Shown piece after piece: positions 53,935 through 62,089 of a stretch of DNA of 64,000 nucleotides; position 1 is the first letter of the stretch, and the number at the start of each line of letters is the position of its first letter. The DNA is taken from NCBI RefSeq assembly GCF_014643255.1, contig NZ_BMJI01000002.1:1-64000 (forward strand), in the 5' to 3' direction. Source of the stretch: Tersicoccus solisilvae. GTDB taxonomy: Bacteria > Actinomycetota > Actinomycetes > Actinomycetales > Micrococcaceae. Both the position numbers and the translations under genes were made by a program. A model generated the notes under the pieces. It made no database searches and was not told the DNA's origin. It worked only from the letters and a program-made list of their open reading frames with translations.

Positions 53935-54870
53935 ATGACCACCGCGAACTCACCGGGCTCGACCGGACTCCAGGTCATCACGCTGGGTACCGCCGCAGGG
54001 CCGGCCATCCGCAGCGGCGCTCCCGGCATCGCGACCGCGATCGTCGTCGACGGCGGGCACTACCTCGTGGACTTCGGCCTCGGCTGTACCCGGCAGGCCC
54101 ACGCGGCGGGCCTGCGCGGCCGGGACCTGCGGGCCGCCTTCATCACCCACCTGCACTCCGACCACGTCGGTGAGCTGCCCGCCTACCTGCTGTGGAACTG
54201 GGGCGCACCGGTGGAGGGATTCGTCGACGATGTCCCCGTCCACGGTCCGGGGCCGCAGACCAGCGCGATGGTGGGGCACATCCTTGCCGCCTTCGACGAC
54301 GACATCAGCATCCGCATCGTCGACGAGGCCCGCCCGGACCTGCGGCAGATCGTCCGGCCCGTGGACCTCGTGCTGCCCCCGGACGCCTCCGGTGCCGGAC
54401 CCGACGCCACTCCGGTGATGCGCCCGTTCGAGATCTACCGGGACGAGCACGTGACGGTGACGGCGATCCTGGTGCAGCACCCGCCGGTGTTCCCGTCTTT
54501 CGCCTTCCGCTTCGACACCCGGTACGGCTCGGTCGTGATCTCGGGGGACACGGCCGAGTGCGAGAACGTGGCGACCCTGGCGACCGGTGCGGACCTGCTC
54601 GTGCACGAGGCCGTCAATCTCGCCTACTTCGCGTCGGGCGACTTCTCCGCCGAGTTCCTCAATCACCAGCAGATCGCGCACACGACGCCCGACGGCGTGG
54701 GCAGGATCGCGACGGCTGCCGGGGTGGGACACGTGGTCCTGTCGCACCTGGCCGGGATCGCCACGGACGCCGAGTGGGCGGCCGGCGTGGCCTCCGGGTT
54801 CTCCGGCCCCATCACCGTGGCCCAGCCGGGACAGATCTTCGTCCCCGGACGGGTGCCGGCGACGCGCTGA
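53935..54870 (+). CDS. Metallo-beta-lactamase-fold hydrolase
   Basis: The 311-residue protein has the HxHxDH metal site in THLHSDHVGELPAYLL, later ligands in VISGDTAECEN (Asp) and VVLSHLAG (His), and LVHEAVN. It resembles RNase Z/arylsulfatase-like members used as small-molecule hydrolases in catabolic clusters. The substrate is unknown. ATG at 53935 has GGAGG upstream, and the gene is operonic with the aldehyde dehydrogenase. Confidence 0.87.
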   Translation: MTTANSPGSTGLQVITLGTAAGPAIRSGAPGIATAIVVDGGHYLVDFGLGCTRQAHAAGLRGRDLRAAFITHLHSDHVGELPAYLLWNWGAPVEGFVDDVPVHGPGPQTSAMVGHILAAFDDDISIRIVDEARPDLRQIVRPVDLVLPPDASGAGPDATPVMRPFEIYRDEHVTVTAILVQHPPVFPSFAFRFDTRYGSVVISGDTAECENVATLATGADLLVHEAVNLAYFASGDFSAEFLNHQQIAHTTPDGVGRIATAAGVGHVVLSHLAGIATDAEWAAGVASGFSGPITVAQPGQIFVPGRVPATR

Positions 54871-54964
54871 CCGGGCGCCGGCCGGGCGCGGCGATCCCCC
54901 GGCGGGGCTACCGTGGGAAGGCGTCCGGCAACGCGCCGGGCGCGTCGTCGATGGGGTGGAGCAC

Positions 54965-55726
54965 GTGGCAGGGCACGCGAAGGATGCCGGGAGGTCGGTG
55001 ACGTCCCGAGCCTTGAACGTGCTCGCCGCCTTCGACCAGGATCATCCCGTGCTCGGGTTGTCCGAGATCGCCCGTCGCTCGGGAACGCCCGTGGCCACCT
55101 GCCACCGTCTGCTGGGCGAGCTGACGGAGTGGGGGGCGCTGGCGCGGACCTCCGACGGGCGCTATCAGGTCGGTCATCGGCTGTGGACGCTCGGCATGTT
55201 GGCGCCCGTGCAGAAGGGTCTTCGCGAGGTCGCCGGCCCCTACATGCACGACGTCCTCTTCGCCACTCGGCACGTCGTCAATCTCTTCGTCCTCGACGAT
55301 CGCCGCGCGCTCCTGCTCGAGCGGATCGCCGGCACGGCCGTCGGGCAACCCGTGGCCCGGGTGGGGGAGCGTCTGCCGCTCCACACCAGTGCGGCCGGCA
55401 AGGTGCTGCTCGCCTTCGCACCGCCCTCCGTCGTCGAAGGGGTCTTCGCCGAACTCACCCGGGAGACGCGGCACAGCATCATCGACCCCGCACGGTTGCG
55501 CCGCGAGCTCGCCCGGGTGCACGAGCGGGGGTACGCGACGACCGTGGAGGAGCACGCGCTCGGCACCTCGGGCCTCGCCGTGCCGGTGCAGGGGAACGGG
55601 GGCCGGATCCTCGCCGCTCTCGGTGTGGTGGGGATCGGAGCGACGCCCCCGCCGGTGCAGCGCACGATCCCGGCGCTCCAGGTGGCCGCCAAGGCCATCG
55701 GCAGAGCCCTCGGCGGACCCTCCTGA
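54965..55726 (+). CDS. IclR family transcriptional regulator
   Basis: The 253-residue protein has an N-terminal winged helix (TSRALNVLAAFDQDHPVLGL, SEIARRSGTPVATCHRLLGE, DGRYQVGHRLWTLG) and a C-terminal GAF-like effector domain (HVVNLFVLDDRRALLLERI, RLPLHTSAAGKVLLAF, EEHALGTSGLAVPV). GTG at 54965 is preferred; GTG at 54956 is possible. It lies between the two halves of an aromatic gene set, and matching sites occur before each half, so it probably controls both in response to an aromatic acid. Confidence 0.9.
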   Translation: MAGHAKDAGRSVTSRALNVLAAFDQDHPVLGLSEIARRSGTPVATCHRLLGELTEWGALARTSDGRYQVGHRLWTLGMLAPVQKGLREVAGPYMHDVLFATRHVVNLFVLDDRRALLLERIAGTAVGQPVARVGERLPLHTSAAGKVLLAFAPPSVVEGVFAELTRETRHSIIDPARLRRELARVHERGYATTVEEHALGTSGLAVPVQGNGGRILAALGVVGIGATPPPVQRTIPALQVAAKAIGRALGGPS

Positions 55727-55788
55727 ACGCGACCCTGAACCGCGACCCTGAACCGCGACGCGGCTCCGTAGCGACCAATTCGGCGCAG

Positions 55789-55808
55789 CGTTCCATCCAG
55801 CGGTAAGC
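55789..55808 (+). promoter_or_regulatory. Candidate IclR operator before the reductase-P450-MFS operon
   Basis: CGTTCCATCCAGCGGTAAGC matches the minus-strand sequence of 52451-52470 at 16 of 20 positions; three of the four differences are transitions. It is 94 bp upstream of the reductase start, and a possible -10 TATCGT lies at 55838-55843, so the site would be placed for activation. Confidence 0.6.
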
Positions 55809-55901
55809 AGGGCGTGATCCACGGCACCTGCCGGACCTATCGTCTCCACAGACGTTGCCGTGACACCGGTCACGGCGACCGTCGGACGAAAGGACATCCG
55901 G

Positions 55902-56891
55902 ATGACCGCTCAGGTCGAGGCTGCGGGCCACGTGCTGCCGGTCTCCGCCACCCAGGACGCGATCGTGGTCGCGCGACGGGAGGCGGCGGACGGCATCGCG
56001 CACCTCACGCTGCGCCCCGCCGTGGGCGGGTCCTTCCCCGCCTGGGAAGCGGGCGCTCACATCGATCTGCACGTGCCGGGGCACACGCGCCAGTACTCGA
56101 TCTGCTCCTCGCCGACCGACCGCTCCAGCCTGGAGATCGCGGTGCTGCACGACCCCGACTCCCGGGGCGGGTCCGCGTGGGTGCATGCGGAGCTGACCGT
56201 CGGCACCCGGGTGGTGGTCGGCGGACCCCGCAACAACTTCGCGCTCGCCCCGTCGCGCAAGTATCTCTTCATCGCCGGCGGCATCGGCATCACCCCGATG
56301 CTGGCGATGATCGAGGCGGCCGAGCACGCGGGCAAGGAATGGCGCCTCGCCTACGGCGGCCGGAGCCTGCGCACGATGGCATTCGCCCGGGAGCTGCTCG
56401 ACACCTACGGTCCCGAGCGGATCCTCCTCTACCCGGCGGAGGAGACCGGGCGGCTCGATCTCGAGACACTGCTCGGCGTCCCGCGCGCGCTCATGCTCGT
56501 CTACGCCTGTGGGCCCCAGCGGCTCCTCGACGCGATCGAGGAGTACTGCCTCGGCTGGCCGGCCGGTGCCCTGCACCTCGAGCGCTTCGCCGCGGCGTCG
56601 GACGGGCAGGGCACCTCCGGTCCGTTCGACGTGGAATTGAGCCGGACCGGGCGGACCGTCCACGTGGCCGCGGATCGCACGATCCTCGACGCCGTCGAGG
56701 AAGCCGGGGTGCGGGTGCTCTCGTCCTGCCGGCAGGGCGTGTGCGGCACGTGCGAGATCCCGGTCCTCGCCGGCGAGATCGACCATCGTGACGCGATCCT
56801 CACCCCCGAGGACAAGGCCCGGAGCGCCTCGATGATGGTGTGCGTCTCCCGTGCCGCCGCCGGCTGCAGCAGACTCACCCTCGACCTCTGA
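55902..56891 (+). CDS. Phthalate dioxygenase reductase-type FMN/FAD and 2Fe-2S electron transfer protein
   Basis: In this 329-residue protein, residues 20-120 form the flavin domain (AGAHIDLHVPG, RQYSICSS), 120-230 the NAD domain (FIAGGIGITPM, YACGPQRLLDA) and 240-329 a plant-type ferredoxin domain with C276, C281, C284 and C314. It carries electrons from NADH to an oxygenase. The next gene is a P450, 16 bases away, so the pair forms a two-component P450 system. ATG at 55902 has AAGGA upstream. Confidence 0.93.
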   Translation: MTAQVEAAGHVLPVSATQDAIVVARREAADGIAHLTLRPAVGGSFPAWEAGAHIDLHVPGHTRQYSICSSPTDRSSLEIAVLHDPDSRGGSAWVHAELTVGTRVVVGGPRNNFALAPSRKYLFIAGGIGITPMLAMIEAAEHAGKEWRLAYGGRSLRTMAFARELLDTYGPERILLYPAEETGRLDLETLLGVPRALMLVYACGPQRLLDAIEEYCLGWPAGALHLERFAAASDGQGTSGPFDVELSRTGRTVHVAADRTILDAVEEAGVRVLSSCRQGVCGTCEIPVLAGEIDHRDAILTPEDKARSASMMVCVSRAAAGCSRLTLDL

Positions 56892-56907
56892 CCCCCGGGA
56901 GACCACC

Positions 56908-58134
56908 ATGTCGCTCATCACCCAGCACGAGGCCCCCGTCCTCGACGTCGATCCGTTCTCCCCGGAGAACCTCCGCGGCCGTTACGCCCTCCACGAGACC
57001 CTCCGCGAGGCGGGCCCGGTGGTCTACCTGGAGCAGTACGGCGTCTACGCCGTCACCCACTTCGACGCCGTCCACGAGGTGCTCATGGACTTCGAGACGT
57101 ACTGCTCCTCCGGCGGCGTCGGACCGACGGACATCCGCAGGGAATCCGAGTGGCGGCCCGCCGGCATCCTCGAGTCCGACCCGCCCACGCACACCGCCAT
57201 GCGCCGCGGCCTGGCCAAGGTGATCCACCCCGGCTCGGTCCGGGAGCTCGCCGCCGGTTTCGCCCCGTCGGCGGACGCCCTGGCCGAGGCCCTCGTCGCC
57301 CGCGGCGGCTTCGACGCCGTGACGGACCTCGCCCAGGTCTACCCGCTGCGGGTCTTCCCCGACGCCGTGGGCATCCCCGACGTCGGACGGGAGAACCTGC
57401 TGCCCTACGGCAGCATGGCGTTCAACGCCTTCGGCCCGCGGAACGAGATCTACGACCGCGCGTTCGTCGGCGCCGAGTCGGTGACGGCCTGGGTGGAGCA
57501 GGCCTGCGCCCGCGGCAGCCTCCTCCCCGGCGGGTTCGGGGAGAAGATCTGGGAGCAGGCGGACCTGGGCAACATCACCGACACCGAGGCATCCTTCCTC
57601 GTGCGGGCCCTGCTCTCCGCCGGTGTCGACACCACCGTGGCCGGCATCGGCAACACCGTCCTCTGCCTGGCCAGGGAACCGGAGCAATGGGACCGGCTGC
57701 GCCGCGAGCCCCACCTGGTCAAATTCGCCGTCGACGAGGCGCTCCGGCTGGAGTCGCCCTTCCAGATGTTCCACCGCACGACGACGGTGGACACGGAGCT
57801 CGCGGGTGTCCGGATCCCCGCCGACGCGAAGCTCCTGCTCTTCCTCGGCGCCGCCAACCGGGACCCGCGGCGGTGGGGCGCGTCCGCCTCGTCGTTCGAC
57901 CTGGAGCGGAACGCCACCGGCCACGTCGCCTTCGGGATGGGCCTGCACCAGTGCATCGGGCAGCCCATCGCCCGCCTCGAGATCGAACTGGTCCTCACGG
58001 CGCTGGTGGCCCGTGCCGCCACGCTGGAGCTCGACGGCGATCCCGTCGAGGAGCTCCACAACACCCTGCATTTCTTCGCTTCCGTTCCCCTCACGGTCTC
58101 CGCCGCGGCGCGGACCCGCGCTCCGAAGGAGTAG
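56908..58134 (+). CDS. Cytochrome P450, CYP199-like
   Basis: The 408-residue soluble P450 has the oxygen-activation motif AGVDTT (238-243), E277-x-x-R280 and heme ligand C349 in FGMGLHQCIGQP. Stretches such as LREAGPVVYLEQY, CSSGGVG, WRPAGILESDPP, YPLRVFPDAVG, RENLLPYGSMAFNAFGP and LVRALLSAGVDTT match what I recall of CYP199A enzymes of Rhodopseudomonas, which O-demethylate 4-methoxybenzoate. The Arg of WRP is kept, but positions that are Ser in CYP199A (WRPPS and VRS) are Gly and Ala here, so the substrate may differ. The SD for the MFS gene overlaps its stop. Confidence 0.9.
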   Translation: MSLITQHEAPVLDVDPFSPENLRGRYALHETLREAGPVVYLEQYGVYAVTHFDAVHEVLMDFETYCSSGGVGPTDIRRESEWRPAGILESDPPTHTAMRRGLAKVIHPGSVRELAAGFAPSADALAEALVARGGFDAVTDLAQVYPLRVFPDAVGIPDVGRENLLPYGSMAFNAFGPRNEIYDRAFVGAESVTAWVEQACARGSLLPGGFGEKIWEQADLGNITDTEASFLVRALLSAGVDTTVAGIGNTVLCLAREPEQWDRLRREPHLVKFAVDEALRLESPFQMFHRTTTVDTELAGVRIPADAKLLLFLGAANRDPRRWGASASSFDLERNATGHVAFGMGLHQCIGQPIARLEIELVLTALVARAATLELDGDPVEELHNTLHFFASVPLTVSAAARTRAPKE

Positions 58135-58136
58135 CC

Positions 58137-59582
58137 ATGACTCAGCTCGCCGAACCCACACCGGACCGGGCGCCGAAGGCGCCCTCGACCGGCCCCGCGT
58201 CCTGGTCCTATGCCAGGCGCCGTCGCTACGGCTGGATCGTCACCGTCTCCCTGCTGTTCCTGATGATGCTCAGCTGGGCGGACAAGGCGGTCCTCGGCCT
58301 CGCCGCCGTGCCGATCATGAAGGACCTGCACATCACCCCCGAGGCGTTCGGCGTCGTCAGCAGCGCGATGTTCTTCACGTTCGGCGTCGCCCAGCTGATC
58401 GCCGCGCCCCTGGCCAACAAGGTGCAGAGCCGCTGGATCCTCCTGGTGATCTGCATCCTCTGGTCGATCGCGCAGGCCCCCGTCCTCGTCTTCGCGTCGC
58501 TGCCGGCGCTGTGGGTGAGCCGGCTGATGCTCGGTGCCGGTGAGGGGCCCCTCGCCCCCGTCATGATGCACGGCGTCTACAAGTGGTTCCCGGCGAAGAA
58601 GGGTGCCACCCCGGCCGCCCTCGCCTCCTCCGGCGTCACGCTCGGCATCGTGGCCTTCGCCCCCGTGCTGGCCTGGGTGATCGGTGCCTACGGTTGGCGC
58701 GCCGCGTTCGCCGTCCTCGCCGTCGTCGGGCTCCTGTTCGCCGTCTACTGGGCCGTGATCGGCAAGGAAGGGCCCTACACGAGCCGCGCCGCCGAGCTGG
58801 AGCTGGACGGTCCGGGCGAGGCCGCGCTGGCGGCCCACGGCATCGAGGGCCCGGCGGTCGTCGAGCAGCGGGTGCCGTACCTGCGCACCATCCTGACCCC
58901 GAGCTGGATCTTCGCCGTCCTCACCTCCTTCTTCGGCTACTGGACCTTCACCCTGGCGATGTCCTGGGGTCCCGCCTACTTCCAGACGGTGCTGGGCCTG
59001 ACCGGACAGCAGGCCGGCAGCCTCATCGCCCTGCCGGCCGCCTGGGGTGCCGTCGCCACGGTCGGCCTGAGCGCCCTCACCCAACGGCTCCACCTGCGCG
59101 GGGTCCCCACGCGGAAGTCCCGCGCCTGGGTGCTGGGGGGAGGTGCCCTCTTCGGCGGGGCCGCCCTGTTCGCCGCGTCGATGGTGCCGAATCCGACGGT
59201 GGCCGTCGGGCTGATGGTGTTCGGCTTCGGGACGGCGCCGGCGCTGTTCGCCCTGAGCTACCTCGTGGTCGCGGAGCTGACGTCGGTGGCCCAGCGCGGG
59301 GCCAACCTGTCGATCGCCAATGCGGTGTTCACCACCGGCGGCGTGTTCGCCCCGGCCGTCTCCGGGTTCCTGATCGGGGGTGCCGCCGGGCCGGCCGCCG
59401 GCTACACCGCGTCGTTCGCCCTCGCCGGCGGCCTCATGCTCGTCTGCGGGATCCTGTGCCTGCTGTTCGTGAACCAGCAGCGGGACCGCCGGCGGATCGG
59501 GCTGGACGTCGACCCCGCGGCGGTCGCGCCCGGCGCCGAGCCCAACGCCGATCCGCGCCGCGGCGCGGAGGTCCCCGCCTGA
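58137..59582 (+). CDS. MFS transporter, probable aromatic acid importer
   Basis: The 481-residue 12-helix transporter has [20 protein letters not shown] in helix 1, [20 protein letters not shown] in helix 4 and [16 protein letters not shown] in helix 10. It belongs to the anion/aromatic acid:H+ symporter group by these features. It starts two bases after the P450 stop with AAGGAG overlapping that stop. Uptake of the P450 substrate is inferred from the operon. Confidence 0.87.
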   Translation: MTQLAEPTPDRAPKAPSTGPASWSYARRRRYGWIVTVSLLFLMMLSWADKAVLGLAAVPIMKDLHITPEAFGVVSSAMFFTFGVAQLIAAPLANKVQSRWILLVICILWSIAQAPVLVFASLPALWVSRLMLGAGEGPLAPVMMHGVYKWFPAKKGATPAALASSGVTLGIVAFAPVLAWVIGAYGWRAAFAVLAVVGLLFAVYWAVIGKEGPYTSRAAELELDGPGEAALAAHGIEGPAVVEQRVPYLRTILTPSWIFAVLTSFFGYWTFTLAMSWGPAYFQTVLGLTGQQAGSLIALPAAWGAVATVGLSALTQRLHLRGVPTRKSRAWVLGGGALFGGAALFAASMVPNPTVAVGLMVFGFGTAPALFALSYLVVAELTSVAQRGANLSIANAVFTTGGVFAPAVSGFLIGGAAGPAAGYTASFALAGGLMLVCGILCLLFVNQQRDRRRIGLDVDPAAVAPGAEPNADPRRGAEVPA

Positions 59583-59609
59583 GCCGGGCCGCCCGACCCT
59601 GATCCGGCA

Positions 59610-59654
59610 CGAGCGGCCGGCGGACCCCGAGCTCGGGGGGCCGCCGGCCGCTCG
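59610..59654 (+). terminator. Strong hairpin ending the P450 operon
   Basis: Perfect 14-bp arms (59610-59623 and 59641-59654, CGAGCGGCCGGCGG) enclose a second stem CCCC-GAGCTC-GGGG. It begins 27 bases after the MFS stop and ends four bases before the first possible pdxT start. It isolates pdxT from the upstream operon. Confidence 0.8.
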
Positions 59655-59658
59655 TATC

Positions 59659-60414
59659 ATGAACCGGGTGACCATGACCCCGTCCTCCCTCTCGCGTCCA
59701 CTCGACCCCGTCGTGCTCGAGACCGCCGCCGCACCCGTCAGCGCCGCCGGGCTGCGCGTCGGCGTCCTCGCCGTGCAGGGGGACGTGCGGGAGCACGCGG
59801 CGATCCTCGACGCGGCCGGCGCCGACGTCGTGCTGGTGCGCCGGCCGCGGGAGATCGACGGTCTGGACGGCCTGGTCATCCCCGGCGGGGAGTCCACGAC
59901 GATGGACCGGCTCACCCGCGCGTTCGACCTCGCCGATCCGCTGCGGACCGCCATCGCCGACGGCCTGCCCGTCTACGGCTCCTGCGCCGGCATGATCATG
60001 CTGGCCGACCGCATCGCCGACCCGGCACGCGACCGCCGGGGCGACCCGCAGCGGTCCCTCGGCGGCATCGACATGACCGTGCGGCGCAACGCCTTCGGTC
60101 GCCAGCGCGACTCCTTCGAGGTGACCCTCGACTTCACCGGGGTCGGCGCGGTGCCCGCGGTGTTCATCCGCGCGCCCCTGGCCGAGGACGTCGGCGACGC
60201 CGTCGAGGTGCTCGCCCGCACGCCGTCCGACGCCCCGGCCCAGCACCCCGAGGGGCTCGGCGGGCCGAGCGATGCGCCGGTGGTGCGGGACACGGCCGGT
60301 AGAATCGTCGCCGTGCGGTCGGGCCGGCTGCTCGCCACGTCCTTCCATCCGGAGGTCACCGGCGAGCGGCGGATCCACGACCTGTTCATCCGGATCATCA
60401 GAGGAGAAGCGTAG
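59659..60414 (+). CDS. pdxT: Pyridoxal 5'-phosphate synthase, glutaminase subunit PdxT
   Basis: The class I glutamine amidotransferase has [35 protein letters not shown] (nucleophile Cys), [11 protein letters not shown] and [15 protein letters not shown] (His-Glu). It supplies ammonia to PdxS. The N-terminal 30 residues precede the usual start of the family. ATG 59659, GTG 59668 and ATG 59674 are all possible. A TATCAT hexamer at 59655-59660 could be a -10 for a leaderless GTG at 59668. PdxS is 24.5 kb upstream; yebC follows after two bases. Confidence 0.93.
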   Translation: MNRVTMTPSSLSRPLDPVVLETAAAPVSAAGLRVGVLAVQGDVREHAAILDAAGADVVLVRRPREIDGLDGLVIPGGESTTMDRLTRAFDLADPLRTAIADGLPVYGSCAGMIMLADRIADPARDRRGDPQRSLGGIDMTVRRNAFGRQRDSFEVTLDFTGVGAVPAVFIRAPLAEDVGDAVEVLARTPSDAPAQHPEGLGGPSDAPVVRDTAGRIVAVRSGRLLATSFHPEVTGERRIHDLFIRIIRGEA

Positions 60415-60416
60415 GC

Positions 60417-61175
60417 ATGTCGGGCCACTCCAAATGGGCGACCACCAAGCACAAGAAGGCGGTCATCGACGGCCGCCGCGCGAAGGCGTTCGCCAAGTTC
60501 ATCAAGAACATCGAGGTCGCCGCGCGGATGGGCGGGCCCGACACCTCGGGCAACCCGGCCCTCGAGCTCGCCGTCTCCAAGGCGAAGAAGAACTCGGTCC
60601 CGAACGACAACATCGACCGCGCGGTCAAGCGCGGCGCGGGCCTGACCGGCGAGACCGTCGACTACGCGGAGATCTTCTACGAGGCCCGCGGTCCCCAGGG
60701 GTCGGCGCTGCTCGTCGAATGCCTGACCGACAACAAGAACCGCGCCGCCTCCGAGGTGCGCGTGGCCATCACGCGCAACGGCGGCACCGTCGCCGACCAG
60801 GGCTCGGTCAACTACCTGTTCACGCGCAAGGGCGTCGTCCGGCTGCCGAAGAACGGGCTGTCCGAGGACGACGTCCTGATGGCCGTGCTCGACGCCGGTG
60901 CCGAGGAGGTCAAGGAGGAGGGCGAGTCCTTCGAGGTGATCTCCGAGGCCAGCGACCTGCCGGCCATCCGCGCCGCCCTGACCGAGGCGTCCATCGAGTA
61001 CGAGACGGACGAGGCGGAGTTCCTCCCCTCGATGCAGGTGGAGCTGGACAGCGACGCCGCCCGCAAGTTCCTGCGCCTGGTCGACGCCCTCGAGGAGCTC
61101 GACGACGTGCAGAACGTCTACTCCAACGCGGACATCAGCGAGGCCGTGCTGGCCGAGCTGGACGCCGAGGGCTGA
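60417..61175 (+). CDS. yebC: YebC/PmpR family protein (translation or transcription regulator)
   Basis: The 252-residue protein begins [20 protein letters not shown] and has [36 protein letters not shown] and [17 protein letters not shown]. It is full length. The family has been described both as DNA-binding and, more recently, as ribosome-associated. It is fixed between pdxT and ruvC in many actinobacteria. Two-base gap from pdxT. Confidence 0.96.
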   Translation: MSGHSKWATTKHKKAVIDGRRAKAFAKFIKNIEVAARMGGPDTSGNPALELAVSKAKKNSVPNDNIDRAVKRGAGLTGETVDYAEIFYEARGPQGSALLVECLTDNKNRAASEVRVAITRNGGTVADQGSVNYLFTRKGVVRLPKNGLSEDDVLMAVLDAGAEEVKEEGESFEVISEASDLPAIRAALTEASIEYETDEAEFLPSMQVELDSDAARKFLRLVDALEELDDVQNVYSNADISEAVLAELDAEG

Positions 61176-61192
61176 CCGGGAGCGACGGCGGC

Positions 61193-61855
61193 GTGACCCT
61201 GCGCGTGCTCGGTGTCGACCCGGGCCTCACCCGGTGCGGGCTCGGCGTCGTCGACGTCGCGGCCAACCGGCGCGCCACCCTCGTCGAGGTCGGCGTCGTG
61301 GGCACATCGGCGGACACCCCGCTCGACGCCCGGCTGCTGGCCATCGACGCCGCGGTCGAGCAGTGGCTGGACCGCCACTCCCCGGACGTGCTCGCCGTCG
61401 AACGGGTGTTCAGTCAGCTCAACGTCTCGACCGTGATGGGCACCGCCCAGGCCTCCGGCGTCGTCATCGCCGCCGCCGCGCGCCGGGGGATCACCGTCGC
61501 CCTGCACACCCCCACCGAGGTCAAGGCCGCGGTGACCGGGAACGGGCAGGCGGACAAGGGCTCGGTCGCCCGGATGGTGGTGCGGATTCTGCGGCTGGAC
61601 GTGGCACCGACCCCGGCGGACGCGGCGGACGCGCTGGCCCTGGCGATCACCCACGCCTGGCGCTCCGGGCTCTCGGCGGCGGCGTCGTCCGTCAACGGAT
61701 CGGGCGGCGCCGCGTCGGGCGCGGGCTCACGGGCCGCGGCGGCCGCCCGTGCCGGCCAGCGCACGCCCGCGGGCACCCTGACGGCCGCCCAGCAGCTCTG
61801 GGTGCAGGCCGAGGCGAGCGCCCGCCAGGCCGGACACGGCCGGCGCCACCGATAG
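61193..61855 (+). CDS. ruvC: Crossover junction endodeoxyribonuclease RuvC with C-terminal extension
   Basis: In this 220-residue protein, D9 ([10 protein letters not shown]), E70 (AVERVF) and D143/D146 (DAADALA) are the catalytic acids of the RNase H-like fold. The core ends near residue 160. The last 60 residues are Ala/Gly/Ser-rich, longer than the usual 173-190-residue RuvC. It cleaves Holliday junctions with RuvAB. GTG at 61193 follows yebC by 17 bases. Confidence 0.95.
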   Translation: MTLRVLGVDPGLTRCGLGVVDVAANRRATLVEVGVVGTSADTPLDARLLAIDAAVEQWLDRHSPDVLAVERVFSQLNVSTVMGTAQASGVVIAAAARRGITVALHTPTEVKAAVTGNGQADKGSVARMVVRILRLDVAPTPADAADALALAITHAWRSGLSAAASSVNGSGGAASGAGSRAAAAARAGQRTPAGTLTAAQQLWVQAEASARQAGHGRRHR

Positions 61856-61890
61856 GGCGTGCCCTGGGGTGTCGGCACCGGTGGGTCGCC

Positions 61891-61922
61891 CTGGATGCCT
61901 GGATGCCTGGATGCCTGGATGT
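61891..61922 (+). repeat. Four 8-bp tandem repeats between ruvC and ruvA
   Basis: CTGGATGC occurs three times in tandem, followed by CTGGATGT (61891-61922). The unit is not a multiple of three and lies outside genes, so length change would alter only the 234-bp gap. Confidence 0.9.
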
Positions 61923-62024
61923 CTCGGTTCCCCCGTACCTCGGGACCCGGCGCGCCGGGACGATGCTGCACCGCCGCCCGGCGTGGCGATGATGCGGGAC
62001 CGTCGGCGTCCGCCGCTAGGGTGT

Positions 62025-62040
62025 TCGTAGATATGTTCGA
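62025..62040 (+). promoter_or_regulatory. Candidate LexA (SOS) box before ruvA
   Basis: TCGTAGATATGTTCGA fits the actinobacterial SOS consensus TCGAAC-N4-GTTCGA at 10 of 12 defined bases minus one (right half perfect, left half 4 of 6). It overlaps a possible -10 TAGATA (62028-62033), next to a second candidate TAGGGT (62017-62022). LexA binding here would repress ruvAB separately from ruvC. Confidence 0.55.
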
Positions 62041-62089
62041 CGACGTCTCGTCCGACGACCCCGCCCCCTCACGACAGGAGTGACCCGAC

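Noticed and set aside
55902-58134. GcoAB guaiacol demethylase pair
   Set aside because: GcoB has an N-terminal ferredoxin domain, whereas this reductase has it at the C-terminus, and the P450 resembles CYP199 rather than CYP255.
35132-59658. The accessory block as an integrated mobile element
   Set aside because: No integrase, transposase, tRNA target or flanking direct repeat was found; codon usage looks like that of the rest of the window.
61891-61922. Possible CRISPR or protein-coding repeat
   Set aside because: Four 8-bp units in direct tandem without spacers are a simple sequence repeat.
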